Positions 23,601-37,539 of a stretch of DNA of 64,000 bases are shown here, piece after piece; the stretch's first letter is position 1; the number at the start of each line of letters is the position of its first letter. The DNA is from Viscum album (Eukaryota; Streptophyta; Magnoliopsida; Santalales; Viscaceae). The stretch lies in NCBI GenBank assembly GCA_963277665.1, contig OY728119.1, positions 319,010,206 through 319,074,205 on the forward strand, in the 5' to 3' direction. Below the pieces are notes generated by a model that was given only the letters and a program-made list of their open reading frames with translations, did not search any database and was not told where the DNA came from. A program made the position numbers and the translations under genes.

Positions 23601-26600
23601 CAAATGTTACTGTTACCATTACTCTCATCACGATATGGTGATTCTATACTACTTGTATTAAATAAATTTCTCTATCCCTGGACCATATTGGACCTTTTTT
23701 TATTAGGACCCATAGTGGGGTTGATTAACTTCTCCATACTTTCCTCCCATATCAGTCTGTGAGTAGTTAACCTGAGGATGTTTTTAGTTATGTTTTCCTA
23801 ATATGCCCCAGATAGAAATGGTTCATATTATGGTTGGTGTAATATATTGAATTTCAGCCTATTATATTTACGTCCCATCCTATAGAAGATGGATTCCCTC
23901 CCTTGAGATGATGATGGTGAAAATTCCCTCATCCATGTGGGATATATACTATTTGGGGATGTTGTTGGAAATTGTTGATCCCACTATTGATGGTTTAATG
24001 ATTCTAATCAAGGATTTAATGATTCCTAGGATGTGAATTAATATATTAATACCCTGATCCCTATGAGATGGGGTTTATTTGGAACCACCAGTGTTTTCTC
24101 TAGGACCATCTCATGGAATGTTGAACTAATGATGTTGATTGAGAGTAAAGTTCCACTATTACTTTGGGTTGGGGATTGTTTTCTGCTACTATCGATATAT
24201 CCAAAATATTATCATGGATTGATGATCACATAGTTTTAGCTGGTGGTAAATATTACCCCATCACTATGGAATATGTTCACTCTTGGAAAATATCTATGGA
24301 AATGACTATGTTACCTATTTTATTTGGAATAATTATGTCCGTGTCTGAGTTGGGTGGAATTAAAACCCATGATAAGATACATTTTCTATGGGAGGTTTTC
24401 TTGTTGGATGAACTATCAAATTCCTTATTTTAAATTCATTCAAATTGCCCTGAGCTGGACAACTTATGAATCTGTTGGTAGACCTCTCACTGCATTGACG
24501 ATGTATTTGCATCTTTAATGCATGGTTATTTCATTATATCAACCAACAGTATTGTGTATTACCTAGTCCCATAATTAGAATTGATTACATGACATTAATA
24601 GGAACCAGATCTGAGGATTTATGTTGTTTTAGGTGTGTAGTGAAGTGAAATTCTCCATATATTACCCATCCAGTGATATGGATAACCGATGAGGCTTAGA
24701 CGATCATTTGGTGAAGAGTTGTGGTGCATTGGTGGTAAGAATGTTTTGGATTTTCACTATTATTCTTCTTTGTCATGTGATGATCCATGGATATAGTATC
24801 CATATATATTTTAAAACAATTTATGTTTATGGTCTAAAGCTAACTCCCATTTTCTCAATAAGGAATGTGTATAACCTTCAATAATTGATGAGATTCCCCC
24901 ATGTTTTGGTGTATTTAATGCATTAATGAATTATTCTAGATCACTTGGGATCTCATAGTTAGTTGTAGAGATGAGAAAAAATACATTGGGGAGGTTTTGT
25001 TTGATATAACTCTCTACATATTTCCATATTGGCCTCCTCTTAATCAGTCTAACACTCCTCCACCTTGTTAGGACACCATGGTTGCTTCTTTAGATTGCCT
25101 GAAAAATGTGGAGAAGGGATTCTAATATTAATATCGTACTATATATGGTTGGACCTAGTGTTTAATGAAACAATTTATATGAATTTGTCTGAGTTTTTAG
25201 AACATCCCTATTTTGACGATTTATGAGAAAAGAGATGATTTCCTTATTCGAGGGAGATATCATCGTGGGGGTGGGGGAACCATGATAGATATTCGGAGTA
25301 GTTTATTTATGACCCATATCTAAACTACCATGAGGAATAATATCATGGTAATTATCATGTTCTATTTTAGTTTAAGGGTCGAGGAATCCTTAAGTTGTTT
25401 CAGATATGTGTTTAACAACCTCAATGATGCTGACATTGATAAAACTACCTAAACGATCCTCATTTTGCATAATGTGTGGAATATTCCAACATACCATTTG
25501 GGGTTGATAATTGCTATAAACAATCTATATGATGGATTTTGGAATATGTTAATAACGATATGGTTTTGTGGGAATACGATCTTTTTTTGGGAATCCACTA
25601 GAGTTTATTAGTGAGATCTTATATTGTCTTATAGAATATAAGAATGCATATTGGTGATTGATTTAATATGTCAGATAACCTTATATTAAGAGGGGATATG
25701 AATCCTATTAAAATATTCCTTCCATATGATAATATTCTTATGGACATCCGAAATGGGGTAATGGATATGAGCATCCTTCTATATAGATTCAAAAGGGTGT
25801 CAGTGTAGTTATTCTTTAAAACAAGTATAGATACGATCACAAATTTTATGAGATAATCGAATATGAAAACTATCATCACTGATATGAATATGGGAATATA
25901 CCAGGGTGTGTACCACTTTCACATGTTTCTCCCATGTTGGAATTGTATTATAATCCTATTCCTTGGCCTTTGGTGTATTCTCCCCATATTTTTCAACAAG
26001 AATATGAGATTATCCCTGTGGTTTGTGGCACCCCCACATAGTGATCCATAGTTGCATTGAAAATATGAGTCTGTTCTAGTGAATTTTGATTATTCAAATG
26101 GTTTCTAATAGTATTGTGTACCTGTCCCATGTCATGTTATTCTCTTACATGTTGATCCCTGGTTGGAACGAGAATATACCGATGGTCCGGTGCCTCATCC
26201 TTTATTAGAATATATAGATAATCCTATTGGAAGTGAGAAAGAAGTTAATAATTATCAATAGTATCCACTTCTTCATACTGAACAAATAGTTGTGCTACTA
26301 TGGATATCAGGATATGAATATGTTTCCATACCTTTATATATACTAGTTCTTGAAAATTCCAGTGGAGTTCTTCTGCTATTTCTAGAATGTAGTGACACTT
26401 TAGAAAAATGTGTGCAGGAATATATGATTTTTCATTTTATTTCATCATTATAGAATGGTATATAACTTCAATTTATTTTGGGATATAGGCCCACTCATTT
26501 CCAAAAATTTCAATCATAATATGCCAATGGGATTCATGATTATTGAAGGGATATGTTCTTCACCCAAGATATCTATTGGAATATTTATGTAGACTTGATA

Positions 26601-29139
26601 CGAATGAGCATGGATATGACCCCGATCAGTGGATACAATTAGATTATTCTTATTAGATTCATTATTAGAATTAGGGATATGATCCCGCACCTAGATTTCA
26701 ATATATTTCCACAACTAGAATGAAGTCCTTGGTAACTATGCATGAGTATCTATGGTTGAAATGTGTCAGGTGGTTCTCTCAGCAGGTGACTAAGAGGTAC
26801 TAGTAGGATTAATATAGTGAAAACATTATAGGAGAACTAACTTAATGCTCTTGAATAGAAATGGATCCAAAGTTTATTACTTGATATAACTTATATAGGT
26901 ACATAAGGTTATGATTTTCTCACTATGGATATTGGATTTAAAAGTGATTTGCGGTGAAAACAAGATCCACTAATCTCACTGTAACATTCATTAGAAGAGG
27001 AAATATATTCATCTTTTGAATTTGGTGACCATCACATGAAGACATAAGGGTTAGGATCATACATTGTCAATAGTCCTCTAAAATCATAAAATTATCCACC
27101 TAAAGATGAATGTGTCTAGTGGTTGAGATCATTCTATGACCCATAGTTGTTTTAGTAGTATCTGATGTTATCGAATAGTCACTATATGAAGACATGATCT
27201 CATTTTTTGATTTTATTGGCGAAAATATTATCTGGTCACATATAAAATAAGAAAAATGTTAACGGATCAATGTATTATCACCCACCTGATATGTAATAAA
27301 AACGACATGCATATGTAACAAAATATTACTCTATTATTCTCGGTTTGGCCATTTTTCTCATGTGGACTTGTCATAGATAGACTGTACTTATCTCATGGGA
27401 TCCCTAGTTATGTGGGATTTAATGTTTGCATACCAATTCCATTTTCATAGGAGATTCTAAAAATGGACCAACACATCGTAAACCAATCATTATTGTTTTT
27501 AGAGGATAACATTGGGTTCACCATTTATTTCATTTGAAATGGGGTTGGTGTATGGTTATCCAAAGGATTTAACAGACATGATAACCAATTCTAATAATGA
27601 TTCTGTTATTCTGTTAATACATGATGTGACACTGGTATTACCATTTTTTTATTTGATTAATGATTGTTGGTGCTCATTTATTGTTGAAAAAATCATTGAA
27701 ATCAGGTGTACTATTTTCATCTTTCATTGAAACTCCTACAGAATCCCATATATATAACTGTTTATAGACATGATTTCAAAATGTGGGTGTTAAATAAGGG
27801 TTTCAACCCCAATGACACTTCGGAAATCATACTAGTTTATAGGTTGGGAGTTTAGTCACATAACACAATTTTATGGGAATTATTGAAAACTCTAAAACCC
27901 TATTATAGTATTATGTTATTTTCATGAATGTCTTCATAATTTTGATACATAACTGGATAACATAAATTAATGATCAGGTTTTGAATCATTTTATGTGTAA
28001 TGGGGGGTTCTGTTAATGATACCATCTATATGTATAAAGGGTTCATCATCCATTTCCCTTTATTTATTAGAAATGATTAGGCATTTAAATTTATTATCCA
28101 TATGACGAGGCACTCTAGAGTATAGAGCTATCATGGATGGAAATTGATATTTTTAGGATTGGATTAAACCATTATTTGGTGTCATATATATCTTATTTAA
28201 AATAGGAATCAACACCTACAATGTTCATTTTATTTTTGTAGTTTAACACCATGAAGAATAAACATATGCGAGGGAACATAGGAATTAGGTACTGAGCTCG
28301 GTCCTTAGGAAGGCAACCTATGTAGGTTGTTTATAGTAGGAATAAATATCATTGTAGTTGGATTTGTGATCAATATTCTTATGGGTGTGGACATATAATT
28401 AGTTTTTATGATGATTATTTCCCTACGGCTTACCAATATGGTAATTTCTTTGAGACTTACACAGATTAAGATTTTATTGTATGGTGGAAATTGTTTCATG
28501 TCACTGAATTTGTTATTAAACACTAATGTTTCCCAAGTTGGGGAGATTTAGGATGTGAATGCTATTATCATTTCAAATTTATGAGCCCATGTGTTCCAGG
28601 ATTGGTGTGATAAACATGGAATATCTAACGATCTGTCTCATTGCATATGAATTCAAAAAATATTCACTTGTGTAACACTTATTGGGTTCATTATATGGAT
28701 CTTGAAAATTATGAAGTAATCCAACATATTCATTTTATATAATAAATCAGTGTCATTGTAGTTAAGTTTTCTTCTCAATCCACTAATGGATGAAGTCAAA
28801 TTATAATCCCACATGATAGTTGGATTCCATTTGTTAGGGTTTCTGATACATGGAGAGAATAACACCAAGGTGGATGCCCATTTAGAGATTGGGATTTATG
28901 AAGGAATCATATGTGTCATATTTATAGAAAAATTCATAGTCCTCATTGTTTAATTGATGTAGAACATAATACGTCTACTAGGAAAGAATACCAAATCTGG
29001 AGGGGTCTACCTGACATGATTGACATGTTAAGAATATCTACCAGAAAAGTCTTAATTTTCCATCAAACATGTCTTCAGTATTCATTTAGTATGTATGAAA
29101 AGTATTAGGGTGCATCTTATTATTGATGTATATGTGTTG
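20671..29139. other. Unassigned region upstream of the minus-strand Tat/Ogre pol
   Basis: Gag, any Ogre-type extra frame, the primer site and the 5' LTR should lie here or a little beyond on the minus strand. I recognise none of them. Open frames are short and lack motifs. The 21825-22025 plus frame and the 25619-25879 minus frame were inspected and match no family I know. A run of about ten G occurs at 20856-20865. Stretches at 25400-26800 repeat AATATGAATATGG-like words and may be decayed tandem repeats, without a period I could fix. Confidence 0.35.
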
Positions 29140-29720
29140 GAGGTTCACTGTGTGATCTCACTGACATGTCCCAAGGACATACACATAACTCTAGTTACAT
29201 GCCAAAGTGTCTTTATGTGATCATTTAAGATATATTCATTGGGGTTGTATGAACAATGATGAAATGTATAGAAGAAATTGCATGATCTGGTTGACATTCC
29301 TAGAGGGCATCACTTAACCTGCCAATATGCCCTAAATCCATCACATTATTTGGATGACATGACTGAATCATGTCACATAACCTAGATCACATACCTGAAG
29401 GGAATCATATGTTCTGGATAACATATTTGGAGGGTGTTTCATGACATATTCAATACTGTTGGATGGATTCACATAAACTTGGAGAAATGTAAAATAGAAT
29501 CTATAGGACTTGGATGGCGTGACATGATGTTACCACATGACTTGGGTAACATGCACTAATAATTCCACAAGACTTGGGTAACCTACCCAAATTCATTGCA
29601 TGACTTGGTTGACATATCTAGAGTGTGAATCAGGACTTGGTAGACATGTCCAATTTATATAACAGAATATGGAGGACATGTCTAAAGTGTGTCACATGAT
29701 TTGGGTGACATGTCCTAGTG
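29140..29720. repeat. Minisatellite with ~33-bp degenerate unit
   Basis: A unit with approximate consensus CACATGACTTGGGTGACATG plus a variable spacer recurs near 29281, 29342, 29375, 29407, 29451, 29497, 29532, 29567, 29599, 29629, 29662 and 29693. Spacings cluster at 30-36 bp with a few near 45 or 60 where units are damaged or missing. Similar isolated units appear near 29150 and 29880-29920. No coding potential is visible. The array may belong to the leader or LTR of the minus-strand Tat/Ogre element, but this is inference. Confidence 0.75.
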
Positions 29721-32700
29721 TTTTAATATTGTTTGTATATGTTAGGTGATGTACATGAAGATTAATTTATCTTCATTTGAACAAGTTCAATTTTTTCTTC
29801 ATATAGTATGTGCCACATGGTTTTTCAATTATTATCTTATTAATATTTTATGTAAATATTTGACATTTGAAAAATCCATCACATGATCTGGATGGACAGC
29901 TAGAAGTCCACGACATGATTTATATGGAAATCATATGAATAACATATTAATGCTCCATGATCCCTTAGGTCATTTCCAAAATATTACATGGTAGAATACA
30001 CTTTGACAGTGTGAATTTACAATATGATAAGTCTACTCCTACAATCCCTTGTATCAGTATTTATCATGTGTCACTATTTTATACTGAGAGAATGGGATTT
30101 ACAGGCCTCTCCACCCCAGTTATACACAATTTTTTCATATCACGTATCTCAAAAAAATGAGTTAGATTCATTTGAATGATTTTTTATTGACACACTTATC
30201 ATTTTGCATGTATCTGTAATAATTTTTATTGAATGCAAATATAATCGATGATAATATTACATCATCACCATATTAATTAAAACCTAGAAAATCCATGTTA
30301 TTTCACATAACCATATGGACATGTCAAATATTATTTTAACGATTGATCTAATATGTATGATATCCTTCCAATGATCAATTTTCCCATAGGAAAGCTCTTC
30401 CATGATTGAGAAAGACATGCTTGGGTTACTTCATGAGACTAATATTGCTTGTCAAAGGCCATTCATCAGATCGATATGGATTTCCAAGGGCCTCTCTTGA
30501 TATCACTGTCACTTATCGTGGAGTCATTAAGATTCTGAGACGGATTTTAATGGGCTAATGTGGGATCAATTTTGATCAACTAAGGAGAATAACCACATTC
30601 TCAGGAATATCATAATATCCTTACTCCATGAAAGGATTCCACCTTTTCATAATTATACTATTCATATTCTTATAAGGATATGGGATATTTTGGTGACATT
30701 TTAGAGTTTTCATTGACAACTAGTCTGATTTCCTAAAATACATAATGTGACCAATACTTGATCTCAAAATACTGTGAGAACATTTTCACAGATAGTATCT
30801 CCTCTTATCTACAATGCAAAAAGTTATCAATGATCATTCTCATGTTGGTGTGTGATAATTGTCATGAACAATCACCGAAATTTTCAATGGTGAGTTTCAT
30901 GATCAGTCATATATCTTGTGACGATGTGGGGGAATTCTCACAGATAGTCACCATGATTTTATATTGGTCCAAAGGGCGATCAAATGATGGCCAATGAATC
31001 ATGAGACCACATAAAAAGGGATCATGTGGTCAAAGTCATACGGGGAGATCACATCATCAAGGGGGTTATCCAAGTTGTATGGGATAAGGGTATGTATCCA
31101 GCATACCATGCCACATTAATCATCACTAAAACAAGTTTTGGAGTTTCATATTGGAGTTGATTTTCAAGGCCACATGTCTAAGGGTTCACGTGTCAAGGTC
31201 AACGCACCGCATGACTGTGGAGGAGTCCTATGATCATGGGTTCATTTCCAAGACATATGAAGATGCTAAAACCCTAGTTCACACAATGTTTTTGCAAGAT
31301 CAGGTTTCCATGCTCTAGGGTGATTCATTACCAATGACACAATAATTCCAATTTTCCGAAATTGAATGAATTTATAACATATTATTAGTTTCTTTAAGGT
31401 GTTTTGTATTATATGGTTCTCATGAGGGTATCAAATGAATACGAATGAGCACAAGTCATCCAATCCCCAAAAACATTTTTTGAAGTTATTCATTTTATCT
31501 GAAGGATCTCTTGAAATCATATATCTCAGGATACATCACATGATCATCAATGTCAATAGGCTTCCATTAGAGAAAATATATATTTTTCCTTATGAAATTT
31601 TAAACATTATGTTATTGATCATGTCCATCATGTGGCTACATATCACACATCTCCATACTTTTGGTTCATAATTCACTTTATATCTGCTTCATAGGTTCGA
31701 TCATAAGAACATAATGTTCATGAAAGGTATGAATTATATCTTTATCATTCAGATTCATATATTTGTGAAATCATATATCTTCAGATGATGATATATTTCT
31801 TGGCTCTTCCCTTTTCATTAATAATTACATGATGTCTTGTATTTTCAAATAAATTCTAATGTGTAGTCTTATCTTTTCACATGAATTCTTACGTGAAGGA
31901 AGATATTGGTGCCTCCTATTTGTGTGATAAAAACATTATGAATAATATTCATTGTGTGACTCTTATCCTAGTGTTTAATTCTATTATTTCAAGGAAAATG
32001 ACAGTTATCTAATTTAAAATAGATGTAGTGGTCCAAATCTTAACCTCCCTTAGTTATTTACTAAAAAATTATCAAACTACCTTTTTCAGATATGAGAATG
32101 GTTCTGTGTTAGATAAATATGTTCCCCTATATCTGGAACCAACTATCCTATCCTTAATTATGTGGGCTATACTATGTCAAAATAGATAATAAAAGAACAA
32201 AAAATCTAGAAAATCTCTATATGTGCTCATTTAACCTCATGAAGGCCTCATGTAGTTGCACAATCCACATTTGTAGTTTCATGTATGAAAAATAGATCTT
32301 CTCCATGCATTGTTATTTTATGAAACTCAGTATCTGAATAGTGTCTCATGTTCATTTTTGTAACATCACACACTTTTCTTTAGAGAATTATATATTATTG
32401 ACACTAACTGCACTGATTTGATAATCCTTCACCATATTGATATTATCCTGATATTCATTCATGCACATTGACAAGTAGGTCTGGTGATCATATGATACGT
32501 AAGATACTAACTATACCACAAGTAGGAATAACAAACTAATTTCTATTAACTATAGGAAACACAATTTGATCCCACCCATGAATCATCCATGTGGCATCAT
32601 GTGTCCACATTATCTGTATGGAGGCTTTAGATAAAACCACATGCTTAATATTCAAGCATTCATTTGATCTAAAAGGAGGTATTATAGTGTGCAATGCTAT

Positions 32701-33000
32701 ATGTCACACGACAATGATAGTTACCAACATGAACACATGATATGTTGCCTAGTTCACATCATAAACTGATTTGAGAGAAAGGTAACACTATTCCTCACAT
32801 ATGAATATATGTGGATTATTATTCTCTTCACCTGATAGAATATGAGACTTGCTGTCTACTTATGAAGTTGTTTTATATGGAAGTCTTAGTATTGGGAGTT
32901 TTGGTGAACAAAATCTTATATTGGCCTATGATATCTATTATATTTTTGATGAAAAAACTAAAACTATTTCTCAATGAGGATGAATAAGCGACTAGTGACA
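29721..33000. other. Unassigned old repeat sequence
   Basis: No family motif in any frame. The stretch at about 30750-31290 is less A+T-rich and contains repeated words such as TTCTCACAGATAGT (30783 region and 30936 region), suggesting diverged duplicated segments. Open frames of 60-80 codons at 30758-30997 and 31435-31671 look random. A 5' LTR of the minus-strand element could lie here, but I found no partner copy near 11350-14200. Confidence 0.35.
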
Positions 33001-36000
33001 TAATTTTATCCATTGCCTGAATATTCCATTATTATTTATTTTTTATATATTTATTATCATTATTATTTGAAAATACATATGTATAATAATAAGAAAAATA
33101 ATCCATCCATTTATAATAAAAAAAGAACACAACCCAAGAGTTATTTAGTATATGTAATTATGATTTATGATTATTTAGATGATCATCCCATGAGTCTAAC
33201 CTAGAAAATTTATGTTGTATGTGTGTAGTATATTCAATACTAATATTAATCACTGAAAAGAATTTTTATGATTGAACATTAAACACAAATTTATTTTTTC
33301 AATAATTTTATTATGTTTGAAATCTGTAATTTCCTGAATTGTTTTTAAACATTTTATTATTATGTTTTTCTTAGATTACTCAAACTTTCTATCTCTCAAA
33401 ATGTGACCCACCATCAATTTTTATGGAAAATATAACTCAATAAAAAATTCATCGAGGGAAATAATCTGAAGAAACCTCAAATATATATTTTTGAGGAGGT
33501 GGTAAAAATTCTATTGCATATTGTTTGGAAACAAATATTTCAAATAAAAAAAATTATGGTTCCGTTATCAAGGAAGGTAAATTTCCTCAGAAGAATTATG
33601 TCCAAAGGAATAAAAAAATTAATAATAAATTTAAAAATATTAAATATTCATAAGTTAGTTATTATTTTTTGAAAATAATAATTAAATTAATCCCTTATAG
33701 AATTTAAAAATTATACACATTAAAATGTAGAAAAAACTAAAAAAATAATGAATAAAAAAAATATAAAAATGTAAATAATTAAAAAATCATTATGAAATTT
33801 TTAAATTTCATTTTATTTATCTATTTAACTTAATCATTCTTGTATAGTTATTTTACCACTAATATAAGAGTATAAAATACCTTTTCCTTCACCATTAAAA
33901 TCTTCTTTAACAGTTTTGAGGCATAATTCTTTTGAGAATGATATATAATATCATTATCTTATTAAATTTGATGTCCCTAGAAGTATATCATATATCTCTA
34001 TAAAACATCTCAAAATGTTTCTTCATTCTTGTGTAAGAAACTTTGAAATAATTTTCCAAATTTAAAGAAACTGTAATATCATAAACATATCAGATAACAA
34101 TATGATATAACTATTTACTTTCAATGATTGACAAGTTGTTTTAAATTATTAATATTGTAAAATTAAATGAATTTGAGAATGATTATGGATTTTAATTTCA
34201 TGACCTAAGATAATATTTTAATCCATAATGTGCCACCTTCAACCAATAAACAATCCCCTAATCATCTTCATGAATGAGTCATTTTAGTTAATCTATATTC
34301 ACTTCCCATTTATATTCTCTATTTATGAATGTGGAGCTTACAAATTTTTTGAATTTATTATCATGTTCGAGTAGTGATATCAAGAAAAATATTAAAAAAA
34401 ATATCCTTATAGATATAGAATTTTTATATTAAATTCTTATCCCTTCAACTAATGATTAAACTTCTGTTATGTGTTTCTCATTATCCCTCATTACATAATC
34501 CATTTCATATCACTTGTTTGAAATCAACAATTTTTTTTAAAAATATATTGTTAATTCGAGTAGTTATCAGCAAAAATGATTTTTTATCAATTTGATCAAA
34601 TTATTCAATCATTTCATCCACTATTTCTTGATGCTTCAATTATTCTCCCACGGTTACTCGTTCAACAAGAGAAAATAATGATGTATGTGCAGCCTTGTTC
34701 AAATATCTCCTTTTTTATCTGGTTATTTAAGACCTCCTCAGTATTTATCAAACTAATTTGAACTGAATTTCTTTGTTCTTAATCAAATGATATTTTTTAT
34801 TTATCATTTTCTTTATTAATATCACTTAGATTTTCTAAATTTATAGACTTTTCAATATTTTGTTTGATGAATTATCCTTTATATCTATCAATATTTGGAT
34901 AGTTTATTTCTATTTTGAAATTTTTTTATTTCTTTTATATAATTTTGAAATCATCAAGATGAATTATATTAATTTCTAGTTTTTTAAAATAATTATATCC
35001 TATTATATTTTAAGGTAAACCATTGAAAATTACATCAAAACCTCTTTTCTCAAACATTCCAATGTTTCCAACATTTACATTGTTGATAAATGTATTAAAA
35101 AACCACTTCATTATGAAAGTATTATTAATTTATATTTTATATGGAAACATCTATAAATTTTAATACAATACACTATAATATTGAATATAAATTGTATTTC
35201 TAATTTCATTCATTAAAAAGGTTTATGATGTATTAAAAATAGTTAAGTTTTTTGAATACAAATCTAGTAGGATTCTATTTTTGTTTTTAGTGAACCTATT
35301 TTTGATATAGAGTTTATAGCACTAAAATCATTTCATATACCATGATTTTCTGGAGAATCTTCAAATTTTGGGCTTCTATTCCCAACTCCTTAACTATTCC
35401 AATTTTTTATTAACAGTAAAAAAAATTAATTTGTACACATCTCTATGAAATCATAAACTATTTTAGGACCTATGATTTAGGTTTTATAAAAATAATATAT
35501 GTATTAAAAATTTAAAAAACTATAATGAAGAAGCAATAATGATCACTATTTATTTATTTATTTCTCATAAACCCATAAAGATCTAAATAAACAAGTAAAA
35601 TGAATGAGATGTTTGAATATCACCTTTCATTGACATGTTGAATAAATAAGATCTTTTTCTTGAATCAATAGAAAAAAAAAATTAAAATCTATCACCATTG
35701 TTTTAATAATATTATTTTCACTATCTGGTCAATTCCTCAATGTGAGAAGATATTTTCTTTTTCAAATTCTAATAATAAGACATTTTTTTATCTCCCTCTT
35801 TAAAATTGTTACATACTTTTTTGTTTTTGCTAGCCACAATAATATAATAACATAACCTCTTCCCCAAGCATAAATTACATTGGAAAGTCACTTAATTTAC
35901 ATCGTCACAATGTATACAACAGTAATAAATTATGAATTTTAATTATAAAAATTATTTTATTCTAAGATTCTATAAATCTATCTTGAATAATCAATAATTC

Positions 36001-37534
36001 AGAAAAATTGATCGCATGTGACCAATTATTCTTTAATAAAAATGAATATTTAATAATTTTTATGAAATATTTTACGATCATCAAATCACCTATAATGAGT
36101 GATAAATACTCACTTTTTTGAGTCAATTGAGGTTTATTTTATAATGCTTTCATTGTGATTTAGAAAATAATTTCTTTCTCACTTCCTTTATATGTTTCAT
36201 TAATAGTCATTTTATTATTACAATTAATCTCAAAAAATATAGAATTATGGAAAATTATTTTTTATCTTCATGTATAAGTTTTTAAAGCATTAAAAAATGT
36301 GGTTTCAATATCTAAAACTATTTTTCCATCCTCTATTTTGAAATTTTTACATTCTTTTGAACTTGTCTTCTATGAGTTCATAGAGTCCCCATTAGCTCAT
36401 TCTTTGTAAATCATCTTGGTAATGAAAAATTCCAGTCATAAATGATAAAATATTTTTATCATTTTAAACATAAAAAAATAATAGAAATTCACTTGATGAT
36501 CCCATCAAATTTTTCTTATAGTTCTGATGATACTAAAAAACCAATAAAAATTATAAATTAAATATTCATTCCAAAATGAACTTCTTATATAGAAAATGTA
36601 ATATACTGTGCATAATCATTTTAAAATTTTATTTTAATTCATTTTTTTAACTCATACTATGGGATACTCCCAAAATATTATTTATATCTTTATAAGTCTT
36701 CAATTATCTTTTTAAAATATTATTTAAAGTATATATTATATTCAAGTTAGTCTTTCTAGAAGATCAGAATTTCAAGAGAATCATTTATTTAACAAAAATA
36801 TGAAATTAAATTAACCTTAACATCAAATAAAACTTTTTTACAGAGAAATAACTTTTTCCCTATGTAAATGTGGGTTTTCTAATTAAAAATATATTAAGAC
36901 ATCATTGAGCCTTGAACACCGTTGATGATTTCCATTATGGTTTATCTAACTACATTAATGTATTTCTAAAATTAAAACTATATTCAATTTCATTTCAATT
37001 TGATATATTCCAATTGAAATTTAATATTTCAATTACGTTATCTCTAATACTATATTTTATAAAATCATTTAGCATACTCTCTTTATCTAGTGAAACCATT
37101 AAATATTTAATCGGTTGATATGAGTAATGATGGGGAGAGTAGATGGGGTCAATTTACTTTTAATTTTTATATAAACTGATAATTAATTTATAGGAATTGA
37201 AACTATTGAGGTGGTAGAAATAATAATAAGATCAAATAAAAAAATAAAAAATACACATAAGACAACCCATAAGAAATTGTAAATTTTGTTTCGTAATAAT
37301 CCAGTAGGGATCCCTGCATTTGTTCACCTCATGTAACCAAGAGTGATTTTTGTTTCAAAACGTCTTTTAAATGGTTTTATTAAGAAAACCAATTATTTCG
37401 TTTTAATAGTTTAAGAAATAATCCAAAATAATTATTTTTAAATTTTATAGCTATATACCCAATAAAATTTGTAATACCCCAGTTATTAATTAGTCGGAAC
37501 TATGAAAGCCCACACATGGTTAGCCTTTTAATGG
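33001..37534. other. Very A+T-rich unassigned region
   Basis: Strongly A+T-rich with many homopolymer A and T runs. Minus-strand frames near 35050 (VGNIGMFEKRGFDVIFNGLP) and 36330-36400 (FKIEDGKIVLDIETTF) have more protein-like composition than the surroundings and could be decayed coding sequence, but I match them to no family. No terminal repeats or RNA genes are visible. The stretch ends at the target-site duplication of the next element. Confidence 0.35.
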
Positions 37535-37539
37535 TTATG
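37535..37539. repeat. Left target-site duplication TTATG
   Basis: TTATG immediately precedes the left LTR and recurs as TTATG at 48232-48236 immediately after the right LTR. A perfect 5-bp duplication is the signature of LTR-retrotransposon integration and fixes both element ends. Confidence 0.9.

Noticed and set aside
29140..29720. A CRISPR-like pattern of short repeats and spacers
   Set aside because: Units are degenerate and directly tandem without unique, uniform spacers, and the context is a plant retroelement landscape.
33001..37534. An endogenous pararetrovirus fragment on the minus strand
   Set aside because: No RT active site, coat zinc knuckle or movement-protein signature could be found; composition alone is not enough.
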